Shown here: positions 1 through 10,839 of the stretch, one piece after another
Layout: each line of letters opens with the position of its first letter
Numbering within the stretch: position 1 is the stretch's first letter
DNA from: Sphingomonas sp. JC676
Lineage (GTDB): Bacteria; Pseudomonadota; Alphaproteobacteria; Sphingomonadales; Sphingomonadaceae
NCBI RefSeq assembly: GCF_014489075.1
Contig: NZ_JACTGR010000001.1
Coordinates: 806,001-870,000, forward strand
DNA length: 64,000 nucleotides
Direction: 5' to 3'
The notes under the pieces: model-generated
What the model was told of the DNA's origin: nothing
The model's database searches: none
Seen by the model: only the letters and a program-made list of their open reading frames with translations
Position numbers and translations under genes: made by a program

Positions 1-324
1 CCGGCGTGCGACCTGAAACTGCTATCGAACCTGCGCTACCGGATCGCGCGCGCCATCGTCTCGCGACGCAAGCTCGTTGATGCGCTGCTGCTCGACGTCA
101 TCGCGCAGGGCGGCGAGAAGGCCGAGATCGCCCGGGCCGAGCGCGAGCGGAGCATGGTGGTGCGCGCGCATTACACCGCGCATGTCGGTGCCTGGGCGCC
201 GGCGGCGGTGGAGCGCGACTGGCAGGGCTATTGCGAGGCATGCGTCGGGCTGCGCAAAGCGGTACGCGCTAAGGTCGCCGCCCAGAAACCGATCCTCTAT
301 CCCTGGCTCGCGCTGGCCCCCTAG
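1..324 (+). CDS. C-terminal end of an unidentified protein (partial)
   Basis: An open frame runs in from the left edge and stops with TAG at 322-324, giving the last 107 residues. The piece is charged and probably helical (repeated Glu/Arg/Ala in the middle, then a Trp/Tyr-containing stretch and a proline-rich end, PILYPWLALAP). Codon choice is GC-rich at third positions, as in the neighbours, which supports it as real coding sequence. It lies 63 bases upstream of guaB on the same strand. I do not recognise a family from this fragment; the upstream sequence would be needed. Confidence 0.6.
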   Translation, partial: PACDLKLLSNLRYRIARAIVSRRKLVDALLLDVIAQGGEKAEIARAERERSMVVRAHYTAHVGAWAPAAVERDWQGYCEACVGLRKAVRAKVAAQKPILYPWLALAP

Positions 325-1845
<1,521 letters not shown>

Positions 1846-1990
1846 TCGGACGATGCGGAAAGCGCCAACGCGCGCAAATCGCTGCTTTCAATGTAGGATT
1901 TGCCCTGCTTGGCTGCGGCGATGATGCGCGCATTCCAGCCTTTTCCTTCGCTCGCCGTCCGATTTTCCGGTCGTGCGCAGGCTGGGATTT

Positions 1991-2021
1991 TTTTTCGACA
2001 ATGTGGGTGTCAACTTTGTCA
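1991..2021 (-). promoter_or_regulatory. 31-bp motif copy 2 (upstream of rsmB)
   Basis: Read on the minus strand, this carries TGACA, then GTTGACACCC, then TGTCGAAAAA, matching the copy upstream of ndk at 26 of 31 positions. It lies 24 bases before the rsmB ATG but points away from it. The eight-T run at 1988-1995 on the plus strand is partly this motif, so it should not be read simply as a guaB terminator. Confidence 0.5.
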
Positions 2022-2045
2022 GCTTAGCTACCGCGGAGCATATCC

Positions 2046-3230
2046 ATGACGCCCGCCGCACGCGTTCAGGCGGCGATCGACCTGCTCGACGGGATCATCG
2101 GCGCCGCGCGCGACCAAGGCGCGGCTGCCGATACCTTGATCGCGAAGTGGTTCGTCGAGCGGCGCTATGCGGGGTCCAAGGATCGCCGGGCGATCCGCGA
2201 GCTGGTGTATGACGCAATCCGCCTGTGCGGCGAACGCCCTGAGAGCGGGCGCGCGGCGATGCTGGCGCTGGTGACGGTGCGGCCCGAGCTGGCGGCGGCG
2301 TTCGACGGATCGGGCTATGGCCCTGCCGTGATCGCGCCCGGTGAACCGGTTGCGGGGACAGGGTATTTGCCGGCGTGGTTGGCTGCAGCATTCGAGAATT
2401 TGGGGCTTGGCACAGAAGAGCAGGCGGCGTTGCTCGAACGGGCTCCCCTCGATGTGCGGGTCAATACGCTGAAGGCAGATCCTGCGGCGGTGGCGGCGGA
2501 GATAGCCGATGCCACGGTGATTTCATTCCTTCCCGATGGCCTACGCCTGCCCGGCGACACGCAGGTCGAGCGTTTGCCGGCCTATAATGAAGGCCGTGTC
2601 GAAGTGCAGGATGCTGGCAGCCAGTTGGTGACGCTGGCGGCGGGCGCGGCGCCCGGCATGCACGTCATCGATCTCTGCGCGGGCGGCGGCGGCAAGACGC
2701 TGGCGCTGGCGGCGGCGATGGCGAACCAGGGCACGATCCTCGCCTGCGATATCGACCGCGGGCGCCTGTCGCGCCTGCCGATGCGCGCGACGCGAGCAGG
2801 GGTGACGATCGCCGAGACGCGATTGCTCGATCCCCACCGTGAGGCGGAAATACTCGCCGACCAGGCGGGGCAGGCCGATATCGTCCTGATCGACGCGCCG
2901 TGTTCGGGCACCGGCACCTGGCGGCGCAATCCCGAGGCGCGGTGGCGACTGACGCCCGATCGCCTGTCAAAACTGGCGGCGACCCAGGCGATGTTGCTCG
3001 ATCTCGCGGCGGGCCTGGTGAAGCCGGGCGGGTCGATCGTCTATATCGTGTGCTCGCTGCTCGACGCCGAAGGGGCGGACCAGGCGCAGCGCTTTCTGGA
3101 TGCGCATCCGGGCTGGAAAGCGGCTGAGCCGAACCTACATGCAGGCACGCCCCGCGGGCCCGGATTGCGGCTCACGCCATTCAAGGACTCGACCGACGGC
3201 TTTTTTGTCGCGAAGATGACAATGCCATGA
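2046..3230 (+). CDS. rsmB: RsmB/NOP-family 16S rRNA (cytosine-5) methyltransferase
   Basis: The predicted enzyme methylates the C5 of a cytosine in 16S rRNA using S-adenosylmethionine. The 394-residue protein has an N-terminal NusB-like helical region and a C-terminal Rossmann domain. Visible motifs are the SAM site DLCAGGGGKTLALAA, motif IV DAPCSGTGTWRRNP with Cys286, and motif VI YIVCSLLD with Cys336, the two cysteines of m5C RNA methyltransferases. It is somewhat shorter than the E. coli enzyme. Its stop overlaps an upstream in-frame ATG of the next gene, but that gene's better start is at 3263. The family call is secure; the exact target base is inferred. Confidence 0.88.
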   Translation: MTPAARVQAAIDLLDGIIGAARDQGAAADTLIAKWFVERRYAGSKDRRAIRELVYDAIRLCGERPESGRAAMLALVTVRPELAAAFDGSGYGPAVIAPGEPVAGTGYLPAWLAAAFENLGLGTEEQAALLERAPLDVRVNTLKADPAAVAAEIADATVISFLPDGLRLPGDTQVERLPAYNEGRVEVQDAGSQLVTLAAGAAPGMHVIDLCAGGGGKTLALAAAMANQGTILACDIDRGRLSRLPMRATRAGVTIAETRLLDPHREAEILADQAGQADIVLIDAPCSGTGTWRRNPEARWRLTPDRLSKLAATQAMLLDLAAGLVKPGGSIVYIVCSLLDAEGADQAQRFLDAHPGWKAAEPNLHAGTPRGPGLRLTPFKDSTDGFFVAKMTMP

Positions 3231-3262
3231 TAGCGACAAAGCCCTCAATTTCGGAGATTTCA

Positions 3263-3772
3263 ATGCGGATCACGGCGATCTCGGCAGCGCTTGCGCTGGT
3301 GGTGCTGACGGTGTCCACCGGACTTCACGCCCAGCGGCCCGACGACCAGATCGATTCCAAGTCACTCGCGCTGCTGCAACAGGGCCGTGCGGCCAAGGCG
3401 GCGGGCAACATCCAGGGCGCCAACGACGCGCTGGAGAGCGCGCTTGCAGTCGATCCGCGCAATCGCGAGGCGTTCGTCGTGCTCGCCGAGATCGCGCGCG
3501 GCAGCGGCCTGCCGGGCAAGGCGATCCGCCTCTACCGCGAAGCGCTGACCCTCGAGCCCAACGACCTGTCGGCGCTGCGCGGCCAGGGCGAGGCAATGGT
3601 CGCCAAGGGCGCAGTCGAGCGCGCCAAGGAGAATCTCGCCAAGATCAAGACGATCTGCACCACCGCCTGCAACGACGCCACGGTGCTCGCAGCGGTGATC
3701 GCCAAGGGTCCGCCGGTGACTGCGACCGCGCAGGCGGAAGAGCCGGCCAAGCCGGTTACCGCGAAGCCCTAA
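3263..3772 (+). CDS. Exported TPR-repeat protein
   Basis: A 169-residue protein with a clear Sec signal peptide ([24 protein letters not shown], cleaved near residue 24 after AQ). At least two TPR-like helical repeats follow at about 35-120 (the [20 protein letters not shown] and [20 protein letters not shown] regions), then a low-complexity Ala/Pro/Lys tail. The start at 3263 is chosen over an in-frame ATG at 3227 because GGAG at 3253-3256 is well spaced and the signal peptide begins there. It follows rsmB closely and could be co-transcribed. A periplasmic scaffold role is likely, but the function is unknown. Confidence 0.8.
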   Translation: MRITAISAALALVVLTVSTGLHAQRPDDQIDSKSLALLQQGRAAKAAGNIQGANDALESALAVDPRNREAFVVLAEIARGSGLPGKAIRLYREALTLEPNDLSALRGQGEAMVAKGAVERAKENLAKIKTICTTACNDATVLAAVIAKGPPVTATAQAEEPAKPVTAKP

Positions 3773-4584
3773 CCCAGCACCCGGGCGATCGAGACGAATT
3801 CCTCGATCGTCACGGTTTCGGCGCGGCGGCTAGAGTCGATGCCGAGCGCTTCGAGCGCCGCCAGCGCGCCGGGAACGCCCTTCAGGCTCTGCCGCAGCAT
3901 CTTGCGCCGCTGGCCGAACGCGGCGCCGGTGACGGCTTCGAGCACGGGCAGGCGGACCCCCCCGGGTGGTTCGGCGGGCACGATATGGACCACCGCCGAC
4001 ATGACCTTGGGCGGCGGCGTGAAGGCCGAACGGTGCACCGTCATCGCGATCTTCGGGGTCGAGCGCCACTGAGCGAGCACGGCGAGCCGGCCATAATGGT
4101 CGGTCCCGGGCGCGGCGACGATCCGCTCGGCGACTTCCTTCTGGAACATCAGTGTCAGGCTTGCCCACCAGGGCTGCCACGCCGCCGAGAGCCAGCCGAC
4201 CAGCAGGGCCGTGCCGACATTGTAGGGCAGGTTGGCAACGATATGGGGCTTGCCGGCGAACAGCGCAGGCGCATCGACTTCGAGCGCGTCGCCTTCGATC
4301 ACCCGCAGCTTGCCGGGGAAGAAGTCACCGAGCTCCGCCAATGCGGGGATACAGCGGCGGTCGCGCTCCACCGCGACGACGCCCGCGCCGGCCTCAAGCA
4401 GCGCGCGCGTCAGGCCGCCGGGTCCCGGGCCGACCTCGAACACTTCGGCGTCGGCAAGTTCGCCCGGCACGCGGGCGATGCGCGCGAGCAGTTGCCCGTC
4501 GAACAGGAAGTTCTGCCCCAGCGCCTTGCTCGCGCTGAGACCATGCCGGCGGATGACGTCGCGAAGCGGAGGAAGTTCGCTCAC
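3769..4584 (-). CDS. rsmA: 16S rRNA dimethyladenosine transferase
   Basis: RsmA (KsgA) dimethylates two adjacent adenines in the 3' hairpin of 16S rRNA during 30S maturation. The 271-residue protein has the N-terminal signature ALGQNFLFD, the SAM motif [19 protein letters not shown], the acidic VERDRR strand and the catalytic [11 protein letters not shown] motif. Its ATG overlaps the pdxA stop by four bases (ATGA), showing translational coupling, and it is the last gene of the leftward lptD-surA-pdxA-rsmA operon. Its 3' end overlaps the convergent TPR gene by a few bases. Confidence 0.96.
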   Translation of the reverse strand: MSELPPLRDVIRRHGLSASKALGQNFLFDGQLLARIARVPGELADAEVFEVGPGPGGLTRALLEAGAGVVAVERDRRCIPALAELGDFFPGKLRVIEGDALEVDAPALFAGKPHIVANLPYNVGTALLVGWLSAAWQPWWASLTLMFQKEVAERIVAAPGTDHYGRLAVLAQWRSTPKIAMTVHRSAFTPPPKVMSAVVHIVPAEPPGGVRLPVLEAVTGAAFGQRRKMLRQSLKGVPGALAALEALGIDSSRRAETVTIEEFVSIARVLG

Positions 4585-5588
4585 GGGACTCCCGCGGCGG
4601 TGGTTTCGGCGCGGCGCTGGGCGGCGCTGGCGGCCATGCGGATAGCGGCGATCATCGCGCCTGGATTGGCCTCGTCGCGACCAGCGATGCCGAACGCGGT
4701 ACCGTGATCGGGCGAGGTGCGGACGATCGGCAAGCCGAGCGTGATGTTCACGCCCTCGTCGAAATGGAGCGTCTTGATCGGGATCAGCGCCTGATCGTGA
4801 TAGGCGCAGAGCGCGGCGTCATAGCCGGCGCGCGCGCGCGGGTGAAACATCGTGTCGGCGGCGAACGGGCCGACCGCGTCGATGCCCTCCTCGCGGAGCT
4901 GCGCGATCGCCGGCATCAATATGTCGATCTCCTCGCGCCCGATCGCGCCACTTTCGCCGGCGTGCGGATTGATCCCGGCAAAAGCGAGCCGCGGCCGCTC
5001 GATCCCGAAATTGCGCAGCAGCCCACGAGCAGTGACGCGCGCCTTGGCAAGGATCAACTCCTGCGAAAGCAGCTGCGGCACCTCGGCGAGGGGCACATGG
5101 ACGGTGATCGGCACAACCCGGAGCGTTGGGCCAGCGAGCATCATCACCGCATTCTCGCCCGAGACGCCGCAACGCTCGGCGACGAACTCGGTCTGGCCGG
5201 GATGGGTGAAGCCGATGCGATAGAGCTGCGCCTTGGAGACAGGCCCGGTGACGACCGCCCCGGCCGCGCCCGCGCTGGCGAGCCCGACCGCGATCTCGAG
5301 CGACTGGAGCGCGCAGCGGGCGCTGTCGACGTCGGGGGTACCCGGCGTCACGGTGCCGGCCTCGTTGATCGAGAGCACCGGTAGTGCCGCCGGAAACGCC
5401 TCGAACGCTTCCTCCGGGCTGTAAATGCGCGTGATCGGGCCGTCCCACACGCGCTCGACCGCGCGGATGTCGCCCACGGCGAAGAAGGGCGCGAGCGAAT
5501 GCAGCTCGCGTGCCTTCCAGGCCTTTGCAGTAATTTCGGGACCGACCCCGGCCGAGTCGCCCATGGCAATGGCGAGCGGGGGAATCAT
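4581..5588 (-). CDS. pdxA: 4-hydroxythreonine-4-phosphate dehydrogenase
   Basis: PdxA oxidises 4-phosphohydroxy-L-threonine with NAD+ in the DXP-dependent route to pyridoxal 5'-phosphate. The product is 335 residues, the usual length. It starts [19 protein letters not shown] and shows the metal-site regions [12 protein letters not shown] and [19 protein letters not shown], with the conserved [19 protein letters not shown] near the C-terminus. It sits between surA and rsmA, the arrangement conserved across Proteobacteria, and overlaps rsmA by four bases. Confidence 0.95.
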   Translation of the reverse strand: MIPPLAIAMGDSAGVGPEITAKAWKARELHSLAPFFAVGDIRAVERVWDGPITRIYSPEEAFEAFPAALPVLSINEAGTVTPGTPDVDSARCALQSLEIAVGLASAGAAGAVVTGPVSKAQLYRIGFTHPGQTEFVAERCGVSGENAVMMLAGPTLRVVPITVHVPLAEVPQLLSQELILAKARVTARGLLRNFGIERPRLAFAGINPHAGESGAIGREEIDILMPAIAQLREEGIDAVGPFAADTMFHPRARAGYDAALCAYHDQALIPIKTLHFDEGVNITLGLPIVRTSPDHGTAFGIAGRDEANPGAMIAAIRMAASAAQRRAETTAAGVP

Positions 5589-5607
5589 CTCCGCTCGCCC
5601 GCCGGCA

Positions 5608-6963
5608 TCATCGATATTCGACCAGCGCGTCGCGGCGCAGATCGCGCAGCATGCGCTGGGCGCGCAGATTGACGCGCTGATCCTCGATCTGCTCCTGAAG
5701 CTGCTCGGCCGTGGGCATATTGGCCATCTTCGGCTCGTCGCGGCCGCAGATCACGAGCACGCGAACGCCGTCCTGGATCGTGCCGAAGGGCTGGGTCACC
5801 TGGCCGATCTGGAGCGGCATGACGATGTTCTGAAGCGCAGGCGGCAAATCGCGCAGCACGATCCCGTCCTTGTCGACCACTTCTGCATTCTCGGCGCCCG
5901 CGACCTTGGCGACGTCGCCGCAGCCCTTGATCGCCTGGGTCGCCGTGGCGAACGCGCCGGCGCGGGCGGTCGCCTGTGCCTCGGTCGTGCCAGGGGCGAA
6001 GTTGATCGTAAGCTGGCGTAGACTGAGCGTCGCGTCGAGCGGATTGGGCATCAGCACCTGGCGCTTCTCGGCGAGATAGAGGATCGAGAAGCCGGTCGGC
6101 AGCTCGATCGGGCCCGCGACCTGGCCGGGGCTCATCTCCTGCGCCGCCTTGGCGAGCGCATCGGGGAGCATCGCGGGGCGCACCCAGCCGAGATCGCCGC
6201 CCTGCGCCTTGGTCGAGCTTTCCGAATAGGTGCGCGCGAGATAATCGAACGGCGCGCCGTCACGCATCTGCTGGATCATCTTCTGCATGCCCGCGAAGAC
6301 TTCCTGCGAGCGATCCGACGTGGCGTTCTGGTAGATTTCGTAGACGTGGAACTCGTCGCTGCCCTTGGCCGCCTTCATGCGATCGATCATCGCCTGAACC
6401 TCGGCTTCGCCGACATTGATGTTGACGCGGCGGCGGAGCAGGCGGCTCCAGGCCATTTCGGCCTCGATCTGGCGCTTGACCGAACGCTCGGAAGAGCCGT
6501 TCGCCTTGAGCCAGGTGCGCATTTCCTCCGGCGTCCGACTGAAATTCTTCGAGACGCGGTTGAAGCCCTGCTCGATCTCCTTCGGCTCCACGGTGATTTC
6601 GTTGGCCTTGGCCTCCTGGATCTGGAGCGTCTCGTCGATCAGCTGGCGGAGCATCGCGAGGCGCAGCTGGTCGCGTTCCTCCGGCTTGAGGTTGGTCATG
6701 TTGAGCTTCTGCAGCCCCACGATCATAGCAACGCGCTGATCGACGTCGGTGCCGGTGATCACGACGTCATTCACGATAGCCGTGGGCTTACGGATATTGG
6801 GATCCGCCTTGCCGAAAATCTGAAGGTTCGAAGGCAGATCGAGACCGGTCGATGGCACCGACTGATCGGGAACGGTTTGCGCACCCGCGATCGTGGCCAA
6901 TCCTGCAACGCCCAACGCCAGAACCATCTTGCGGCCAGCGCGGACCGTCTTTGCAACACTCAT
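5608..6963 (-). CDS. surA: Periplasmic peptidyl-prolyl isomerase/chaperone SurA
   Basis: SurA is the periplasmic chaperone that escorts unfolded beta-barrel proteins to the BAM complex. The product (451 residues from this ATG) has a signal peptide ending GVAGLATIAGAQ, an N-terminal SurA domain at about 45-190 (IVNDVVITGTDVDQRVAM) and a parvulin domain with GGDLGWVRPAMLPDALAKAA. A second, degenerate parvulin-like stretch follows. An in-frame ATG at 6987 would add eight residues ahead of the signal peptide, and neither start has a strong ribosome binding site. It lies between lptD, one of its clients, and pdxA. Confidence 0.92.
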   Translation of the reverse strand: MSVAKTVRAGRKMVLALGVAGLATIAGAQTVPDQSVPSTGLDLPSNLQIFGKADPNIRKPTAIVNDVVITGTDVDQRVAMIVGLQKLNMTNLKPEERDQLRLAMLRQLIDETLQIQEAKANEITVEPKEIEQGFNRVSKNFSRTPEEMRTWLKANGSSERSVKRQIEAEMAWSRLLRRRVNINVGEAEVQAMIDRMKAAKGSDEFHVYEIYQNATSDRSQEVFAGMQKMIQQMRDGAPFDYLARTYSESSTKAQGGDLGWVRPAMLPDALAKAAQEMSPGQVAGPIELPTGFSILYLAEKRQVLMPNPLDATLSLRQLTINFAPGTTEAQATARAGAFATATQAIKGCGDVAKVAGAENAEVVDKDGIVLRDLPPALQNIVMPLQIGQVTQPFGTIQDGVRVLVICGRDEPKMANMPTAEQLQEQIEDQRVNLRAQRMLRDLRRDALVEYR

Positions 6964-7086
6964 CTTCACGTGAAGCCGTACCCTCATCCCATGTCCGGAT
7001 CGCCGCGCTTAGTGCGTAATTGTGCCTGAACCAAGGCTGAGCGACGATTCGGTCTTTGCGGCGGCAGGCGCCGATATGGCGAGAGC

Positions 7087-9390
7087 TTAGCGCCCGAGAT
7101 TCTTGAAAGCGAGGGTCAGCAGGAAGGTATTGCCGGCCTGGGCATCGCCGGTTGTCTCATAATCGCGCTTCCAGGTGAGGCCGAGACGGAGGCAATCGTC
7201 CTCATAGGTGATGCCCATTCGGTGGCGAACCGGCTCGAAGCCGTCCGCCTGCGAGAGCGGATCTTCGTCGCGGTTGGTCAAGTCGATCAGGGTCGACCCA
7301 GATACCGACCAGAAGCGCGCGAGCTGGATACGGGCGCCGAGGCGAAGCTCCTCGCGGTCCTGGAGATCCTCGAGCGCGGGGCCGATATTACGGTTGAGGC
7401 GCAGATAGCCGATCGTGGCATAGGTGCTGCGCGACCCGACCGTCGTGTCGATCTCGTTGCGGCGAATGGCGAGACCGTCCTTGTCGAGCCGGTAGCGGTG
7501 CGTGAACGAGATAAAGTCGCGGAAGCGGATCACGGTGCGACCGACAATGTCGGACACGCGATCGGTGAGGCCGGTACCGTCGGGGAAGAGCGTCGGGCGC
7601 CGGCTGATGCGATAGCTCTGTCCGATATTCGAATCGATGCTGAAGCCGGGCAGATAGAGCGCGTAGTCGACGCCCCAGGTGAAGCGGCTCGAATCCTCGA
7701 CGCGGTCGTAGCCAGGGAAGCGATTGAGCGCGAAGAGGTTGGAATCCTCAAGATCGACGGCACGCGCGTCTTCGTTGGGGACCTGCAGATTCTCGATCTT
7801 GGGCGAGGCGACGAACTGGAGGTGGGGGGTGATGCGCTGGGTGCCGCCGAATAGCTCGCCAACCAGCGGCCATTTCATGTCGAGCGCTGCCGACGCGATT
7901 CCGCGGAAGTGGAAACCGTCTTCGCCGCGATAGCTGGCCACCGTGGTCAGCAGCGTATCGGAGGCGTGGTAGACATCGCCGCGGGTATAGGCGGTGAGCG
8001 TGATCTCCTGGCCCCAGGCGGTCAGCTTGCGCAGGTCCCAGCGTGCGCTGGCGAAGGCGCGCTGCGAATCCTGGCCGTCCGAACGCCCGATCGCGAGCGA
8101 ATTGACTTCGAATTCGAAGCGGCCGCCGATGACGCCGTCATCCATGCGGCGGCGATAGTCGATCTCGGGCAGTGCGAACGGCTGGAGCCCCTGGCGCTCG
8201 CCGACGCGCAGCGTCTGCACCACCCAGGCATTGATCGAGAAATAGCTGTCCTGATCGATCCGCTCGAGGCGCAGATTGTTGCGCAGCCGATCGTCGCGCG
8301 AAATATCGTAGCGGCGCAGGAAGGTGCGGTCGGTCGAAAGGCGGAACGAGGCGCTCGCGCTCCAGTTCGGATCGAGCTGGAGGGTGCCGACCGCGTCGAG
8401 ATAGCCGCGAAAATCATTCTTCGAGGTCGCATCGGTGATCGGGATGCTCAGATCGTCGGCGCGACGACTATAGGTGCCATAGGCGCTGACGCGGTACGCG
8501 CCCAGGCTGTTGATCTCGCGATAATCGGCCTGGAGCATCGGCAGCGTATTGGTGAACACGCGCGGCGTGACGGTCAGATCGCGATTGGGCGCCAGGCTGA
8601 AGAAATAGGGCAGCGCGATCTGCAGGCCATTGGTGCGGTTGTAGCGGATGTCGGGCGTCAGGAAGCCGTCGTCGCTTTGCCCGCCGGCCGGGTGCGAGAA
8701 AGCCGGCAGCGGGATCGTCGCGAAGCCGAATACTGAAATGCGTGCGCCGGTATAGCGGATGCGCTTCTTCTGCGGATTGTAGACGACGCGGTCCGCCGTG
8801 ATCTTCCAGGACGGCTCCTTCGGACAGCCCGCCGAATCGGAGACCGAGCAAGGCGTGTAGGCGGCATTCTCGACCGTGATGATGCCGCTCTCGTCGCGCC
8901 GCCCGCGCTCGGAGGCGATGCGGCCACCCGCGTCGAGTACGACCAGCATATTCTCGACGACGCCGTCGCGCAGCGTGTCGGTCAGCTCGATCCGGTCGCC
9001 ATAGGCGGTGTCGCCCTGGGGATTGGCGACGACGACATTGCCCTCGGCGGTGACCTGACCCGTCTTGCGGTTCCACACGACCTTGTCGGCGCGCAACCTT
9101 TGGCTGCGGCGGTAGAGGCGGACATCGCCGGTGGCGGTAACGATATCGCCTTCCGAATCATATTCGAGCACGTCCGAGGTGAACTGGATCTGCTCGGGAT
9201 CGTCGATCACGCCGGTCGGCAAGAGCGGCGGCGCCTCGGTCGGGCGATCCTGGAGGTTCGCGGCAGGCACTTCCTGACGGGCAGACGGGTCCGCCGGCGT
9301 CTCGCGCGGATCGGCAGTCTCCTGCGCATGCGCCTGCGCCGTCAGGCACAAACCCAGCGCAGCCGAGAGCAGCAGGCCCTTGCGCGTCAC
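7087..9390 (-). CDS. lptD: LPS-assembly outer-membrane protein LptD
   Basis: LptD is the beta-barrel that, with LptE, inserts lipopolysaccharide into the outer leaflet. The product is about 767 residues. It has a signal peptide (TRKGLLLSAALGLCLTAQAHA), a Pro-rich linker, an OstA/LptA-like periplasmic domain at about 70-190 (FTSDVLEYDSEGDIVTATGD) and a long C-terminal barrel with alternating aromatic strands ending TFLLTLAFKNLGR. I prefer the GTG at 9390, where AAGGTGGG is correctly spaced. A GTG at 9402 overlaps that site and would add four residues. It is the first gene of the leftward lptD-surA-pdxA-rsmA operon and is divergent from holC. Confidence 0.94.
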   Translation of the reverse strand: MTRKGLLLSAALGLCLTAQAHAQETADPRETPADPSARQEVPAANLQDRPTEAPPLLPTGVIDDPEQIQFTSDVLEYDSEGDIVTATGDVRLYRRSQRLRADKVVWNRKTGQVTAEGNVVVANPQGDTAYGDRIELTDTLRDGVVENMLVVLDAGGRIASERGRRDESGIITVENAAYTPCSVSDSAGCPKEPSWKITADRVVYNPQKKRIRYTGARISVFGFATIPLPAFSHPAGGQSDDGFLTPDIRYNRTNGLQIALPYFFSLAPNRDLTVTPRVFTNTLPMLQADYREINSLGAYRVSAYGTYSRRADDLSIPITDATSKNDFRGYLDAVGTLQLDPNWSASASFRLSTDRTFLRRYDISRDDRLRNNLRLERIDQDSYFSINAWVVQTLRVGERQGLQPFALPEIDYRRRMDDGVIGGRFEFEVNSLAIGRSDGQDSQRAFASARWDLRKLTAWGQEITLTAYTRGDVYHASDTLLTTVASYRGEDGFHFRGIASAALDMKWPLVGELFGGTQRITPHLQFVASPKIENLQVPNEDARAVDLEDSNLFALNRFPGYDRVEDSSRFTWGVDYALYLPGFSIDSNIGQSYRISRRPTLFPDGTGLTDRVSDIVGRTVIRFRDFISFTHRYRLDKDGLAIRRNEIDTTVGSRSTYATIGYLRLNRNIGPALEDLQDREELRLGARIQLARFWSVSGSTLIDLTNRDEDPLSQADGFEPVRHRMGITYEDDCLRLGLTWKRDYETTGDAQAGNTFLLTLAFKNLGR

Positions 9391-9512
9391 GAATTTTCCC
9401 ACCTTTTATCTCTACTCCCGGGCACGCGGCACCTTCCGCCCTATCGCAGCGGTTGCGGCATCGCAATGTTACGTGCGTTGGCCCGAACGCCCGGACCGGC
9501 TATCGGGGGCCA

Positions 9513-9953
9513 ATGCAGGTCGATTTCTATCATCTGACGCGCGCCCCGCTGGAGCGCGTCCTCCCGCAGATCGCCGAGAAGGTGTTGGCGGGCGGGGGGC
9601 GGTTGCTGGTGATTTCGGACGATACGGATCAGCGCTCCAGGATCGATCTACTGCTATGGAGCTATGCCCCCGACAGTTTCCTCGCGCATGCGCAGGCGGG
9701 CGGCGGGGACGACGCGCTGCAGCCCGTATTGATCGGCAGCGCGGTGGAGGCATCGAACGGCGCGCGCAACATCGCTCTGGCGGACGGGATGTGGCGCGCG
9801 GAGGCGCTCGGCTTCGATCGCGCCTTCCATTTCTTCGACGAGGAGCGGATCGTGGAAGCGCGGGCGGCGTGGAGTGCGCTTGGGGACCACGAGAGCGTAG
9901 AGCGGCGCTATTGGAAGCAGAATGACGCGGGGCGCTGGGAACAGGTGGCCTGA
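9513..9953 (+). CDS. holC: DNA polymerase III subunit chi
   Basis: Chi is the clamp-loader accessory subunit that binds single-stranded-DNA-binding protein. The 146-residue product begins MQVDFYHLTRAPLERVLPQI and contains the family's typical LLVISDDTDQRSRIDLLLWS segment (about 31-50) and SFLAHAQ, ending in a short acidic/aromatic tail. The ATG at 9513 starts exactly at the conserved MxVDFYxL motif; an in-frame extension upstream has no family similarity. It is divergent from lptD and upstream of ndk. The pepA gene often adjacent to holC in other proteobacteria is not here. Confidence 0.88.
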   Translation: MQVDFYHLTRAPLERVLPQIAEKVLAGGGRLLVISDDTDQRSRIDLLLWSYAPDSFLAHAQAGGGDDALQPVLIGSAVEASNGARNIALADGMWRAEALGFDRAFHFFDEERIVEARAAWSALGDHESVERRYWKQNDAGRWEQVA

Positions 9954-10281
9954 ACGGCGGAAATCTGCGGTTTTCCCGATGCCGGCGCAGGATCGAGCGA
10001 TGGCGCTAGGTTGACACGGTTGACACCCGCTATGTCGAAAAATCTTCCTTCCCGGAAAAAGCGCCATTTTCGCGCGCGCTCGGCGCGTCGGGCGTGCTTC
10101 GACGATGAGAAAGAGCGGATTCTCGATCGGCCCTGAAATCCTACATTGCAAGGCGGGCGGGATGATCGGTGAAGGCGACGATCGTTCTGGGCCAGCCCGT
10201 GCTTCGGCTTGCATCGGCCCCGTCCCGGGACTAGAGAGCCGCGACTTTTCCACAACCCCAAGACACAGGAGCCGCACGGCC
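9954..10281. other. Intergenic region between holC and ndk
   Basis: This 328-base stretch holds no convincing gene. Its left part contains tandem TTGACA-like sequences at 10012-10025 inside a 31-base motif (10012-10042) that recurs on the opposite strand just upstream of rsmB. The rest is AT-richer than neighbouring genes and could be the ndk promoter and leader. I found no clear -10 box at the expected distance from either TTGACA. Confidence 0.5.
10012..10042 (+). promoter_or_regulatory. 31-bp motif copy 1 (upstream of ndk)
   Basis: The motif has two TTGACA-type repeats eight bases apart (the second as GTTGACACCC) followed by TGTCGAAAAA. It matches the motif at 1991-2021 on the minus strand at 26 of 31 positions when aligned by eye. 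It could be a promoter -35 region or a regulator site. GGTTGACACCC also occurs upstream of tRNA-Asp. Confidence 0.5.
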
Positions 10282-10704
10282 ATGGCCGCGACCCGGACCT
10301 TTTCGATCATCAAGCCCGATGCCACCCGCCGCAACCTGACCGGTGCGGTCACCAAGATGCTCGAGGAAGCCGGCCTGCGCGTCGTCGCCTCCAAGCGCAT
10401 CCAGATGACCCGCGAGCAGGCCGAGGGCTTTTACGGCGTCCACCGCGAGCGTCCCTTCTTCAACGATCTGGTCACGTTCATGATCTCGGGGCCGGTTGTC
10501 GTGCAGGTACTTGAGGGCGAGAACGCCGTGCAGGCGAACCGCGACATCATGGGCGCGACCAACCCGGCCAATGCCGATGCCGGCACGATCCGCAAGGAGC
10601 TGGCCGAATCGATCGAGGCGAACTCGGTCCATGGTTCGGACAGCGAAGAGAATGCAGCGATCGAGATCGCCTTTTTCTTCAAGCCGGAAGAAATCGTCGG
10701 CTGA
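10282..10704 (+). CDS. ndk: Nucleoside diphosphate kinase
   Basis: Ndk transfers the gamma-phosphate from ATP to nucleoside diphosphates through a phosphohistidine. The 140-residue protein has the full family length. It begins [18 protein letters not shown], with the KPDA nucleotide-site motif, and carries the active-site segment NSVHGSDS with His117. The ATG at 10282 is chosen because the family begins there; in-frame sequence upstream is not conserved-looking. A strong intrinsic terminator follows at 10751-10782. Confidence 0.97.
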   Translation: MAATRTFSIIKPDATRRNLTGAVTKMLEEAGLRVVASKRIQMTREQAEGFYGVHRERPFFNDLVTFMISGPVVVQVLEGENAVQANRDIMGATNPANADAGTIRKELAESIEANSVHGSDSEENAAIEIAFFFKPEEIVG

Positions 10705-10750
10705 TCCGGCTGCTGGCCCGTCCGTATGGAAGGGCGCAGGCGTGGATTTG

Positions 10751-10782
10751 AAGGGTCGGGGCCTTGGGTCCCGGCCCTTTTT
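10751..10782 (+). terminator. Rho-independent terminator of ndk
   Basis: A 10-bp stem (AAGGGTCGGG pairing with CCCGGCCCTT, one G-T pair) and a 9-base loop are followed by a run of T. It lies 47 bases after the ndk stop. Confidence 0.85.
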
Positions 10783-10839
10783 CGTCTGCGAACCGGCTGC
10801 GTGGTGAAGGTTGCTGCCAGCCCCGAAAAACGGTCGATT

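Noticed and set aside
1929..1995. guaB terminator formed by ATTCCAGCC/GGCTGGGAT and the T run
   Set aside because: The loop would be about 39 bases and the T run is largely part of a 31-bp motif shared with the ndk region, so a terminator call is not supported.
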